This document shows positions 35,154-49,332 of a stretch of 64,000 nt of DNA, in pieces. The position numbers were made by a program, and so were the translations under genes. A model generated the notes under the pieces. That model was not told the origin of the DNA, searched no databases, and saw only the letters and a program-made list of their open reading frames with translations. Position 1 is the first letter of the stretch, and each line of letters begins with the position of its first letter. The DNA is from Clostridium saccharoperbutylacetonicum N1-4(HMT). GTDB lineage: Bacteria > Bacillota > Clostridia > Clostridiales > Clostridiaceae. The stretch is from contig NC_020291.1 in the NCBI RefSeq assembly GCF_000340885.1, positions 2,417,001 through 2,481,000 on the forward strand, given 5' to 3'.

Positions 35154-36022
35154 AAAAATTTTCAAAGAATAAATGGCCGTTATTTTTTACAGGAATAAAT
35201 ATTGTTCTATTTTGTTTATTTTTCCTTTTGCCAGCTATACTAGGATTATATTATTCATTAACTGATTATAAGGGATATTCAGGTGAAAAATTTATAGGAT
35301 TAGCAAATTACATGGAGTTATTAAAAGATAAGAGCTTCTATAAAGCACTATTAAGAACTGCAGAATATACAATTGTTGATGTACCTATATTGTATGCTGT
35401 TTCATTATTAGTAGCAGTTATGTTAAATAATGATAAGGTAAAAGGTAAATTTATTTCTAAAATTATATTTTTCTTACCTTGGACAATTTCAGGAATTATA
35501 GCCGGTGTAATTTGGCGTTGGTTATTTGGTGAAAATTTTGGTTTCATAAATTATGTAATCAGTGAACTACATGGAGAGCCAGTTCCTTGGTTTACAAATG
35601 GTAATTTTGCATTTATGGTAATTGTATTTGCTTCAGTATGGAGTTATACAGCCTTTAATATGTTACAATTCATGACTGCATTGAAAAATATTCCAAAATC
35701 TTTGTATGAAGCAGCTGATATTGATGGAGCGAAATGGATTGATAAATTTAGACATATTACGCTTCCAACTTTAAAGCCAACTTCTTTCATGGTTATTTTG
35801 CTTGCAACAATCAACGCAATGAAAGAATTCGCATTAATTCAGTCCTTGACTAATGGAGGACCAGGTACAGATAATATGTTAATTGTACAATATATCTATT
35901 CAACTGGTTTTGATAAAATGCGTGTTGGTTATGCATCAGCAGCATCAATGGTATTATTTGTTGTTTTACTAGCATTAGGTATAATTCAAATGAAGATAGG
36001 AGGAAGCAGCAATGAAGAATAA
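35150..36022 (+). CDS. Carbohydrate ABC transporter permease (MalF type)
   Basis: A 290-residue permease with six membrane helices. The coupling-loop EAA motif is YEAADIDGAKWIDKFRHITLPTLKPT. N-terminal positively charged residues and GLYYSLTDYKG are typical of CUT1 sugar importers. It starts inside the stop codon of the preceding gene (ATGA) and overlaps the next permease by 11 bp. It forms the importer channel with the following protein. Confidence 0.93.
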   Translation: MKKFSKNKWPLFFTGINIVLFCLFFLLPAILGLYYSLTDYKGYSGEKFIGLANYMELLKDKSFYKALLRTAEYTIVDVPILYAVSLLVAVMLNNDKVKGKFISKIIFFLPWTISGIIAGVIWRWLFGENFGFINYVISELHGEPVPWFTNGNFAFMVIVFASVWSYTAFNMLQFMTALKNIPKSLYEAADIDGAKWIDKFRHITLPTLKPTSFMVILLATINAMKEFALIQSLTNGGPGTDNMLIVQYIYSTGFDKMRVGYASAASMVLFVVLLALGIIQMKIGGSSNEE

Positions 36023-36863
36023 ATCTCAGGGAGCATCTGTTTTATATGATAAAACGTCATCATCATTATTAACTGTTGGATTATGGATTGTAGCTTTCCT
36101 ATACTTGTTTCCATTACTATGGTTTATATTAAGTTCTTTTAAACCAGGGAGTGAACTATTCTCATATCCATTAACCTTATTACCAAAGAGTCCAACCTTT
36201 GATAATTATGTTAATTCATGGTCGACTTTGGATTTCTTTACATACATTTTAAATACATCAAAGGCAGCAATAATTACAACAATTCTTACTGTATTAGCTA
36301 GTGCTTCTTGTGGATATGCATTTGCTAAGTATGATAGAAAATGGTTAAAGTTTTTCTTTATGTGTGTTATTGCAACAACAATGTTACCAACAGAAGTTAT
36401 TATGAATCCAACTTTCTCTGTTATTAAAATGTTAGGATTATATGATAGCAGCGCAGGTATCATAATTCCATCGATCAATACTGCTACAGGTATCTTTATG
36501 TTTAGAACTTTCTTTGTATCAGTACCTGATGACTTAATTGAATCTGCACGTATTGATGGAGCTTCTGAAGGAAAAATCTTCTTCCGTATAATGTTACCTT
36601 TAGCTAAACCTGTTATTATGGCGTTAAGTATCTTCTCTTTCCAATGGAGATGGAATGACTATATTTGGCCATTAATAGTTTTAAATGATCCTAAGAAATA
36701 TACTTTACAAGTTGCTATTAGAAGTTTAGTAGGAGCTGAAAATATTAACTGGTCACTACTAATTGGAGCATCTGTAATTTCATTAATTCCATTATTACTT
36801 GTATTTATTGTATTCCAAAGATATATTTTAGATTCAAATGTAACAAGTGGATTAAAAGACTAA
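36012..36863 (+). CDS. Carbohydrate ABC transporter permease (MalG type)
   Basis: A 283-residue permease partner with six membrane helices and the EAA loop ESARIDGASEGKIFFRIMLPLAKP. It is the last gene of the AraC-led operon. No ATP-binding subunit is encoded in the window, so the importer must borrow a shared MsmX-type ATPase from elsewhere, as is usual for CUT1 importers of Gram-positive bacteria. Confidence 0.93.
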   Translation: MKNKSQGASVLYDKTSSSLLTVGLWIVAFLYLFPLLWFILSSFKPGSELFSYPLTLLPKSPTFDNYVNSWSTLDFFTYILNTSKAAIITTILTVLASASCGYAFAKYDRKWLKFFFMCVIATTMLPTEVIMNPTFSVIKMLGLYDSSAGIIIPSINTATGIFMFRTFFVSVPDDLIESARIDGASEGKIFFRIMLPLAKPVIMALSIFSFQWRWNDYIWPLIVLNDPKKYTLQVAIRSLVGAENINWSLLIGASVISLIPLLLVFIVFQRYILDSNVTSGLKD

Positions 36864-37275
36864 AAATTAATAAATGGTGAATGTTTAATGATGAATGATT
36901 AAGTGAGAAATTACAAAGTAAAAAGTGAGAATCAAAATTATATATTTTGTTATTCGAACTTTCTATGAGAGTTTCAACTGATATTATTCATCATTAATTC
37001 TTTATAAAAAGGAATACACTCTCTTTGAGTGAAGAGTTTCAAATTATATTATTAATTATTTGAAAAAACTAATTGTTCAATTAATCGAAATGGAAGAGAT
37101 TAAAGCTGAAAATAAGAAACTCAAAGAACAATTAGAAGTTCTTTGAGGAAAATTATATGAAAAGTTATAAATTACATTGTTTATGTGTAGTCTATGTGTA
37201 AATGCCATGACAAGGGGCTTGTAATGCCTTGTACACGAGATATAGACGAAAGGAGGATTTAGTGAGTAATTGGTA
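36864..37275. other. Gene-free stretch downstream of the ABC operon
   Basis: It holds a 12-bp inverted repeat, TTAATGATGAAT (36885-36896) with ATTCATCATTAA (36986-36997), and a 29-codon coiled-coil-like fragment at 37060-37146 (IKAENKKLKEQLEVL then stop) that could be a transposase remnant. AAAGGAGG lies at about 37251 just before the foldback element. Nothing else is recognisable. Confidence 0.5.
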
Positions 37276-37530
37276 AAGATATCCAAGGCGAGAATTAGAC
37301 TTATGCAACAATTACCGAAATCTTATACATTTATCTTCCACAGGACTAGTGAAATTTTTGCTGGAAGGTTCTAAATAAAACAAGTCCCCATTAAGAACCA
37401 TCATCAGCTCAATTTCACATGCCTGCTTCCAGAAAAATGTATCTGATTTCTAGTGTGGTGTTACGATTATAATTTCTCAATAATACATATATATTACATT
37501 TATAAGTTGAATTATTAATTTGGATATCTA
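37276..37530. repeat. Foldback (MITE-like) repeat element, family A copy 2
   Basis: This is a shorter relative of the element at 12851-13171, in the same orientation. Its ends are AGATATCCAA (37277-37286) and TTGGATATCT (37520-37529). The body keeps GAATTAGA-Y-TTATGCAAC, CAGGACTAGTGAAATTTT, GCTGGAAGGTTCTAAAT and AGCTCAATTTCA. Most of the central hairpin left arm is missing. One stem position differs from copy 1 on both arms (GAAATA/TATTTC against GAAATC/GATTTC), so pairing is kept. It lies just upstream of the beta-galactosidase gene. Confidence 0.75.
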
Positions 37531-37554
37531 TATATACACTCTCACTAAAGATAA

Positions 37555-40518
<2,964 letters not shown>

Positions 40519-40823
40519 TACTTATGTTGCTATTAACAATGTCAAATCTTCAATGATCAATGAGTGATTTAGGTTGATTTCCTTAGGAAATCTCTATGTT
40601 TTGAATAATTTTTTTGCAACATATATAAGTTCTAATTAAGTTTTTACATTTTCATTCAAGAAATTCTGACGGGGGTTCTTGAACAATGGCAGCTGATAAT
40701 TGAACATTGTTAATTGAAATCTACGAAACGATAAGATGTGGCGTGGAAATGTTGGGCTAATAATTGAATATTGTTAATTTGAATATTTAAGAGCGTATTT
40801 AAGTATAAGAAAGGAAGGAAACT
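40519..40823. other. Intergenic region with short direct repeats
   Basis: TAATTGAACATTGTTAATTG at about 40696 recurs as TAATTGAATATTGTTAATTT at about 40761. Such 20-bp AT repeats look like decayed filler sequence. No gene, terminator or promoter is clear. Confidence 0.4.
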
Positions 40824-41660
40824 ATGAGAATTGGAATTAGAGCACATGATATTGAACATGATAGTTTAGAGGAACTAGCAGAAATTGCACATAAGAAGAA
40901 TATAAAAAGTTTTCATTTTGCGCCCAAAAAGGTAATTAATGAATTTCACATTAAAAAAGGATGTTTAACACCAGGTTTTGCTCAATATGTTAAAAATATT
41001 TTGCGAAAAAATGAGTTGAACATAAGTATACTTGGTTCTTATGTTAATTTAGCAAATCCTAATGATGATGGACTTAAGGAGGAAATAGAAACCTTTAAGG
41101 AACATATACGCTTTGCAAAATACATGGGAGAAAGTGTAGTTGCTACTGAGACCGGCTGTTACAATAGAGAATATGTTTATACAGAAAAAAATGATACTGA
41201 AGAAGCCTTTCAAAGGTCTTTAAATTCCATAAAAGAAATTGTTGCAGAAGCTGAAAAATTTGGAATTGTGGTTGGGATAGAAGGAAGTATAGAACATGTA
41301 ATGAGTACCCCTCAGAAACTAAAAAGATTATTAGATAATGTTAAATCAAATAATCTGCAAATTGTTTTTGATCCAGTTAATTTAATTGATGCAAGCAATT
41401 ATGATAAGATGGATGACATAATAAAAGAGTCCTTTCAGTTATTTGGAGATAGAATAATTTGTGTACATACAAAAGATTTTATTTATAAAGATGGAAAGCC
41501 TAAAAGAGTTTCTATCGGAACAGGGCAATTTAATTATCCTTTATTGTTATCCTTAATAAAAGAAAGTAAGCCATTCATTGATATAATATTAGAAGAAACT
41601 GTGAATGAAGATAGGGATGCAAGTATTAAATTTATAGAAGAAACCTATAAGAAAATATAA
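40824..41660 (+). CDS. Sugar-phosphate isomerase/epimerase family TIM-barrel protein
   Basis: A 278-residue xylose-isomerase-like TIM barrel. It begins MRIGIRAHDIEHDSLEELAEIAHKKNIKSFHF. Typical metal-site segments are GIVVGIEGSIEHVM (Glu), LQIVFDPVNLIDA (Asp), RIICVHTKDF (His) and IDIILEETVNED (Glu), all with the expected residues. Such proteins isomerise sugars or inositol derivatives in the cytoplasm. The exact substrate cannot be told. AAGGAAGGAAACT precedes the ATG. It lies between lacZ and the PTS operon and is probably part of the same plant-sugar catabolism. Confidence 0.85.
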   Translation: MRIGIRAHDIEHDSLEELAEIAHKKNIKSFHFAPKKVINEFHIKKGCLTPGFAQYVKNILRKNELNISILGSYVNLANPNDDGLKEEIETFKEHIRFAKYMGESVVATETGCYNREYVYTEKNDTEEAFQRSLNSIKEIVAEAEKFGIVVGIEGSIEHVMSTPQKLKRLLDNVKSNNLQIVFDPVNLIDASNYDKMDDIIKESFQLFGDRIICVHTKDFIYKDGKPKRVSIGTGQFNYPLLLSLIKESKPFIDIILEETVNEDRDASIKFIEETYKKI

Positions 41661-41759
41661 GTTGGTGTCTATGTTCATTAATTTTAGGAGTTTATTTAGA
41701 AATTTAGTGATGTTATTATTGAGGAGTAAGCTATTCATTAAAAACAATCTATAAACGTG

Positions 41760-41788
41760 TTGACGTTTACTTTGATTCGTGATATACT
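41760..41788 (+). promoter_or_regulatory. Sigma-A promoter of the beta-glucoside PTS operon
   Basis: TTGACG (41760-41765) and TATACT (41783-41788) are separated by an ideal 17 bp. The inverted repeat TAAACG-TGTTGA-CGTTTA covers the -35 box and could be an operator for an additional repressor. Confidence 0.85.
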
Positions 41789-41820
41789 TCACACATAACA
41801 TAAAAAGAATATAAATATCA

Positions 41821-41850
41821 GGCATGTGACTGGTAATGCAGGCAGGACTT
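41821..41850 (+). promoter_or_regulatory. RAT (ribonucleic antiterminator) site for the LicT-type protein
   Basis: GGCATGTGACTGGTAATGCA then GGCAGGACTT matches the RAT consensus of BglG/LicT leaders, with two asymmetric internal loops. Its 3' end overlaps the first bases of the terminator stem, so the two structures exclude each other. Confidence 0.9.
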
Positions 41851-41896
41851 GAATAAGCTAATATTTTATTAGTTTATTTGAGTCCCTTTTTATTTT
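41845..41896 (+). terminator. Leader terminator of the PTS operon (controlled by RAT)
   Basis: GGACTTGAATAAGCTAAT pairs with ATTAGTTTATTTGAGTCC and is followed by CTTTTTATTTT. It stops transcription unless the antiterminator binds the RAT site. Confidence 0.92.
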
Positions 41897-41946
41897 GGCC
41901 AAATAAAAAGTCTACTAAGATTATTTAATGAGAGGAGACTAATAAT

Positions 41947-45238
<3,292 letters not shown>

Positions 45239-45258
45239 AGATAATAGGGGGAATGAGC

Positions 45259-46104
45259 TTGAAAATAAAAAAAGTACTTAATTCTAGTGTGGTTTTAGCT
45301 ATTGACGAGAATAACAAAGAATTCGTTTGCTTGGGCAAAGGTATAGGCTACAATAAAAAAAATGGAGATATGGTTGAAAAAAAGAGTATCGATCAAATTT
45401 TTATGCCTGTAGAAAACATTCAAATAAATGAGTATTTAAGCCTATTAGATTCAATTCCCCCAATATATCTTGATATAACTCAAAAAATTGTTTCAAAAGC
45501 TGAAAAAGATTTGGACTCTAAGCTTAACATGAGTATATATTTTACATTAAGTGATCATTTGAATTTTGCAGTAGAAAGAGCAAAGAAGAATATTAATATA
45601 ACAAATCGTGTTTATTGGGAAATAAAAAATTACTATTCAGAGGAATTTAAAATTGGATTATATGCTTTAGAACTTTTAAATGAAATAACAGATATCAAGC
45701 TTCCAGAAGAAGAAGCCGCAAATATTGCTTTTCATTTAATAAATGCTCAATCACAAAGTAATGACTCAAGAGATAGTATGAAATATGCTAAAATGATTGG
45801 TGGAATTGTTAATTTGGTTAGATATTCCATTGGAAGCGACTTAAAGATGGAAGGAATTCATTATCAGCGTTTTATTACACATGTTAAATTTTTTACAGAA
45901 CGGTTTTTTAATGATGTAATGTTGAAAGATGAGAATGATCCAATGTTTGAACAGATAGCAACATTATATCCAGAAGCAATGGAAATTGCTTTTAAAATAA
46001 AGGATTATATAAAAAAGGTTTATGACGGAGTTATTCCAAAAGACGAATTAACTTATTTAGCAGTTCATATAAATAGATTGCAAGCTTATAATGAAATAAA
46101 TTAA
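45259..46104 (+). CDS. licT: BglG/LicT-family transcription antiterminator
   Basis: A 281-residue RNA-binding regulator. The N-terminal CAT domain (LKIKKVLNSSVVLAIDENNKEFVCLGKGIGY) binds the RAT. Two PRD domains follow with phosphorylatable histidines (LSDHLNFAV and EAANIAFHLINAQ in PRD1; GIHYQRFITHVKFF and LAVHINRL in PRD2). The TTG start at 45259 leaves a good distance to AGGGGGA; the ATG at 45253 is almost touching it. Phosphorylation by the PTS couples its activity to beta-glucoside availability. It is the last gene of the operon, so it amplifies its own expression. Confidence 0.94.
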   Translation: MKIKKVLNSSVVLAIDENNKEFVCLGKGIGYNKKNGDMVEKKSIDQIFMPVENIQINEYLSLLDSIPPIYLDITQKIVSKAEKDLDSKLNMSIYFTLSDHLNFAVERAKKNINITNRVYWEIKNYYSEEFKIGLYALELLNEITDIKLPEEEAANIAFHLINAQSQSNDSRDSMKYAKMIGGIVNLVRYSIGSDLKMEGIHYQRFITHVKFFTERFFNDVMLKDENDPMFEQIATLYPEAMEIAFKIKDYIKKVYDGVIPKDELTYLAVHINRLQAYNEIN

Positions 46105-46156
46105 TATGATGAGCTTAATAGGCTGATTATAAATTTGTGAATCATTTCCACCATAA

Positions 46157-46195
46157 AACCCACGAAAATTGAAGTTGATTTTCGTGGGTTATTTA
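46157..46195 (+). terminator. Terminator of the PTS operon
   Basis: AACCCACGAAAAT and ATTTTCGTGGGTT form a perfect 13-bp stem with a GAAGTTG-type loop, followed by ATTTAATT. Confidence 0.85.
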
Positions 46196-46538
46196 ATTGT
46201 GTGAGAAAGTAAACTACTTATAAAGTAAGTAGAAGAAAAGAGGCTAGTGCAAATGAACAGAAGAAATTTCTTGTGCTAAAATAAATGCCGGTCTAGCCAT
46301 GTAAAAACAATTACTTTGTTAAACGGTGAAAAATGGAATCAATTTAGTTAGTGTAAATGTTAATGTGATATTGACATTTACAGGTAGCACTACTATCGGT
46401 TTTTAATTTGATTTTAAAGGTTATTAGTAGATTAAGATATCTCTATTATGAAATATTCTTACATATATAAAAATAACTCCATAAGTTCAATTAATATAAA
46501 ATAAAAAATAACAAGCAATAAGATATTAACTTTTATTT
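46196..46538. other. Gene-free stretch before the insertion sequence
   Basis: It contains small inverted repeats (CTACTTA/TAAGTAG at 46214-46232; GGCTAG/CTAGCC at 46242 and 46293) but no reading frame or promoter I can support. Confidence 0.4.
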
Positions 46539-46546
46539 TATATGTG

Positions 46547-47588
46547 GAAATGTTTAAAATAAATGTTGTTAACAGAAGACATATGAATTATAGTGCTACG
46601 CCAATTGGGTTTATATTGGATATTACTATATCATATGTCTTAATAAATCTGTTTTCAAGAGATAATTTTTTGAAGATTTCCATATAATTAATTTCTTTTT
46701 TTGTAAGAAATAATATAAAAAGTGAAAGATATTTTTCTAAATATTTTGAAGCAACACCATGAAATTTTTTTAGCCATTTCTCTAAAATAATTTGGAATGA
46801 CCATATTATTTTATCATTCAGAACTTCTTTTGTACGCCTTTTATTATGTGCTTTTGCTACTAAAGAAATATATCGATCACCATATGGTACTATATAAGCT
46901 TTCTCATCAATTAAATAATAAATTTTTTTATTAAAGCTAGGTAAATGCCAATGACATCTTGAAATTGGTTTAACTATAATAGAATTTTCACCGCTTTTAG
47001 CAGCTACAACCCAAATATTGTGGCGTACTGTTACAGTGATATTTCTGCTTCCTTTAAAATTCTCAGGAATTAATTTCTTAGCAATATGTACATCTCCTCT
47101 TAAATTTGATGGAACACTCTCATAGTTAAGTCCCTGCAATACTTTATGTCTCCAATAAAAAGCTGTAACTAAGCTTATTTCCAATTTTTCTGCACAAAAT
47201 CTTAAGGATTTTCTTTCAAGCACATATTCAGTGAATTTGATCCATTTAGTAGATTCCTTTTTAGAATAACTCCATAAAGAATTAGAGACATTAGAAAACG
47301 TTTTGCCGCATTCTTTGCATTTATATCTTTGAATTCCTTTAAATGATCCATATTTGATGTAGTGTTTTGACTCACAAGTAGGACATTTTTCAATAATTCT
47401 ATTTAAATAGATATCCTTTTTTATCAATGCAGTAATATGAGAGTTTAATAAATTTAAATTGGCATCAGTTTTTATCAAGAAAATTACCTCAATTCATTGT
47501 TAAAATATAAATTAAATATTCAAATCATCTTAATAATTGCCTAAATAGTAAGTTTCTAAACATTACCAACATTTATTTTAAACATATA
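46547..47588 (-). mobile_element. IS1595-type insertion sequence, apparently complete
   Basis: The 1042-bp element is flanked by the direct repeat TATATGTG (46539-46546 and 47589-47596), an 8-bp target duplication as expected for IS1595. The ends carry ATGTTTAAAATAAATGTTG as a perfect inverted repeat, with the outermost bases partly matching. A single intact transposase lies inside on the minus strand. The clean target duplication suggests fairly recent insertion. Confidence 0.85.
46588..47478 (-). CDS. IS1595-family transposase
   Basis: A 296-residue transposase. An N-terminal zinc ribbon (CPTCESKHYIKYGSFKGIQRYKCKECGKTF) precedes a helical DNA-binding part (EYVLERKSLRFCAEKLEISLVTAFYWRHKVL). 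An ISXO2-like catalytic domain follows, where NITVTVRHNIWVVAAKSGENSIIV and YLIDEKAYIVPYGDRYISLVAKAHNKRRTKEVL are seen. The usual DDN catalytic residues are not obvious to me at each position. The TTG start follows GAGGT at 10 bp. The frame is intact and the flanking repeats are preserved. Confidence 0.8.
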   Translation of the reverse strand: MIKTDANLNLLNSHITALIKKDIYLNRIIEKCPTCESKHYIKYGSFKGIQRYKCKECGKTFSNVSNSLWSYSKKESTKWIKFTEYVLERKSLRFCAEKLEISLVTAFYWRHKVLQGLNYESVPSNLRGDVHIAKKLIPENFKGSRNITVTVRHNIWVVAAKSGENSIIVKPISRCHWHLPSFNKKIYYLIDEKAYIVPYGDRYISLVAKAHNKRRTKEVLNDKIIWSFQIILEKWLKKFHGVASKYLEKYLSLFILFLTKKEINYMEIFKKLSLENRFIKTYDIVISNINPIGVAL

Positions 47589-47617
47589 TATATGTGATAT
47601 TTTATTACATAAGCATT

Positions 47618-47673
47618 AGCTGTTAAGCAAATTATTAGTTGTTAAAATATTTGCTTAATAGCTTGCTTTTTTA
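47618..47673 (+). terminator. Possible orphan terminator
   Basis: AGCTGTTAAGCAAAT pairs with ATTTGCTTAATAGCT (one mismatch), followed by TGCTTTTTTAA. No gene ends directly before it; insertion of the IS may have moved it away. The rest of 47674-47959 shows only AT-rich sequence. Confidence 0.5.
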
Positions 47674-47959
47674 ATATAAATTTTTTAAATGCAGTCAAAT
47701 AATTAGAAAAACAAGTGGTAAAAAGGTAAAGTTTTTAATTAGCATTGCTATAGATTTTTAAAAAATTATCAAAGGTATTCACAGATTTTGATATTTCTAT
47801 TATTGAATATTATTAATTATAAAATATGCATATATAAGCTATTATGGTAAAATAAGTTTAGCAATCTGAAAATATGTTCTTTTGAATCGTGGCTCATTAA
47901 ATAGAAAGATTCAAATATAGATTTTTAGTAATGTAGAAAATAAATTGGAGGCATAGAAA

Positions 47960-48340
47960 ATGAAGAGAGAGTTGGGAATTGCACGTTGTGGACTAGCTTG
48001 CTGTTTGTGTTCAGAAAATGAAAAATGCACTGGGTGTAATACAAGTGAATGTCCAGATAAAGCATGGTGCCAAAATCGAAAATGCTCTATAGAAAAAGGT
48101 ATAGATGGTTGCTATTCATGTGAAAAAGAGTGTCATAAAGGGCTTTTGAATAAAGTGAAACCATATGGATTTAATTTATTTATTAAGAGATACGGAATTA
48201 ATGAATTTCTTGATTGTTTAGAAAGAAACGAAAAAGAAGGTATTATATATCATAGAGAAGGAATAATTGGTGACTATGATGATTTTGATAATGTTGAGGA
48301 GCTTATTGCATTTATTAAAACTGGAATTAAGCAAATCTAA
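47960..48340 (+). CDS. DUF3795 cysteine-rich protein
   Basis: A 126-residue protein with eleven cysteines in the first 60 residues (CGLACCLCSENEKCTGCNTSEC, then CSIEKGIDGCYSCEKEC). This is the pattern of DUF3795 proteins, which probably bind zinc or an iron-sulfur centre. The rest is a short helical domain. Function is unknown. TTGGAGGCATAGAAA precedes the ATG. It is a single gene upstream of the IclR regulator, with no evident link. Confidence 0.85.
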   Translation: MKRELGIARCGLACCLCSENEKCTGCNTSECPDKAWCQNRKCSIEKGIDGCYSCEKECHKGLLNKVKPYGFNLFIKRYGINEFLDCLERNEKEGIIYHREGIIGDYDDFDNVEELIAFIKTGIKQI

Positions 48341-48420
48341 TTAAAGTATTATAATTAATCATATTATCTAAATTATGTAATTGACAAAATAAAAAGCAAG
48401 ATATATAATATGTACAACAA

Positions 48421-48447
48421 ATGGAATGGCATTCCATATATGGAACG
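48421..48447. promoter_or_regulatory. IclR operator (palindrome plus extra half-site), autoregulatory
   Basis: ATGGAATGGCATTCCAT is a perfect 17-bp palindrome (48421-48437). A third half-site, GGAACG, lies 19 bp downstream of the first half. The same arrangement recurs before the aldolase gene. Confidence 0.7.
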
Positions 48448-48462
48448 AAGGGAGAGGGGTGC

Positions 48463-49230
48463 TTGAATACAGCAATTTTAAGAGGAATAGAAGTTTTAAG
48501 GTTTGTGGGTGAAAGCGATGAACCTGTTACTATAGCTGAAATAAGCAAGTTTCTTGATATACCTAAAACGAGTGTTTTTAACATAGTTAATACATTATTA
48601 AGTGAAAATTTTCTTGTGATAAATAACCCAAGATTAAAAAGTTATGAATTAGGTATTGGTGTTTTTGAACTTGGAAGTTTGTATTTAAACAAAGCTGAAT
48701 TAACAAAAATATCAAGTTCAATATTAGAAAACTTATCTAATAAGGTTGGTGAAACCGTATTCTTGGCTGTAGCAAATGATAATGAACTCGTATATTTAGA
48801 TAAAAGGGAATCAAAAGGTAATTTGAGAACAACTGGCAATTTAGGATCTAGGATATCAATGTATTCAACAAGTTTAGGTAAAGCTATATTAGCAACTTAT
48901 AATGAAGCACAATTAAATAAATACTTTGATGAAGTTACACTTGTTCCGAAAACTTCTAATACAATAACAGATAAAGCGTTATTATTAGAAAATTTAAATT
49001 CAATTAGAGAAAGAGGCTATTCTATTTCTAATGAAGAAAATGAAGAGGGATTATTTTGTATCGCGGTACCAATATATAACAGAGTAAGTCAAGTAATAGC
49101 AGCAGTATCTATTTCTACACTAAAAATAAAAATTAGTACTGAACGTATAGATGAGTATAAAGAATACTTAACTATGGCTGCTTTAGATATATCCAAGAAA
49201 TTAGGTTATGCAAAAGAAAGGTTATATTAA
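48463..49230 (+). CDS. IclR-family transcriptional regulator (KdgR-like)
   Basis: A 255-residue regulator. The winged helix reads LRGIEVLRFVGESDEPVTIAEISKFLDIPKTSVFNIVNTLLSENFLV. The GAF-like effector domain reads GETVFLAVANDNELVYLDKRES, STSLGKAILATYNE and ENEEGLFCIAVPIYN. The TTG at 48463 gives the usual start LNTAILRGIEVL and follows GGGAGAGGGG. A longer reading upstream would translate the operator. Matching operators before this gene and before the aldolase gene indicate control of the aldolase-dehydratase-GH43-symporter genes. The ligand is probably a keto-deoxy sugar acid or aldonate. Confidence 0.92.
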   Translation: MNTAILRGIEVLRFVGESDEPVTIAEISKFLDIPKTSVFNIVNTLLSENFLVINNPRLKSYELGIGVFELGSLYLNKAELTKISSSILENLSNKVGETVFLAVANDNELVYLDKRESKGNLRTTGNLGSRISMYSTSLGKAILATYNEAQLNKYFDEVTLVPKTSNTITDKALLLENLNSIRERGYSISNEENEEGLFCIAVPIYNRVSQVIAAVSISTLKIKISTERIDEYKEYLTMAALDISKKLGYAKERLY

Positions 49231-49290
49231 TTTTAAGATGACTTTAACTGTCATCTCAAAGTTAATATATTAAAAATATAATTTCAATAT

Positions 49291-49315
49291 GGAACGCTGT
49301 TCCTAATACGGAACG
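49291..49315. promoter_or_regulatory. IclR operator upstream of the aldolase gene
   Basis: GGAAC-GCT-GTTCC (49291-49303) is followed by a further GGAACG half-site at 49310, exactly 19 bp from the first half, the spacing seen before the regulator gene. Confidence 0.7.
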
Positions 49316-49332
49316 ATAAGAGGAGGAATTTT

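Noticed and set aside
37060..37146. 29-codon coiled-coil-like frame after the ABC operon
   Set aside because: Too short, without a ribosome site; at best a transposase fragment, so it is mentioned only within the intergenic entry.
46196..46538. Inverted repeats near 46214 and 46242 as a possible small RNA
   Set aside because: Stems are only 6-7 bp, without a promoter or terminator; chance is likely in AT-rich DNA.
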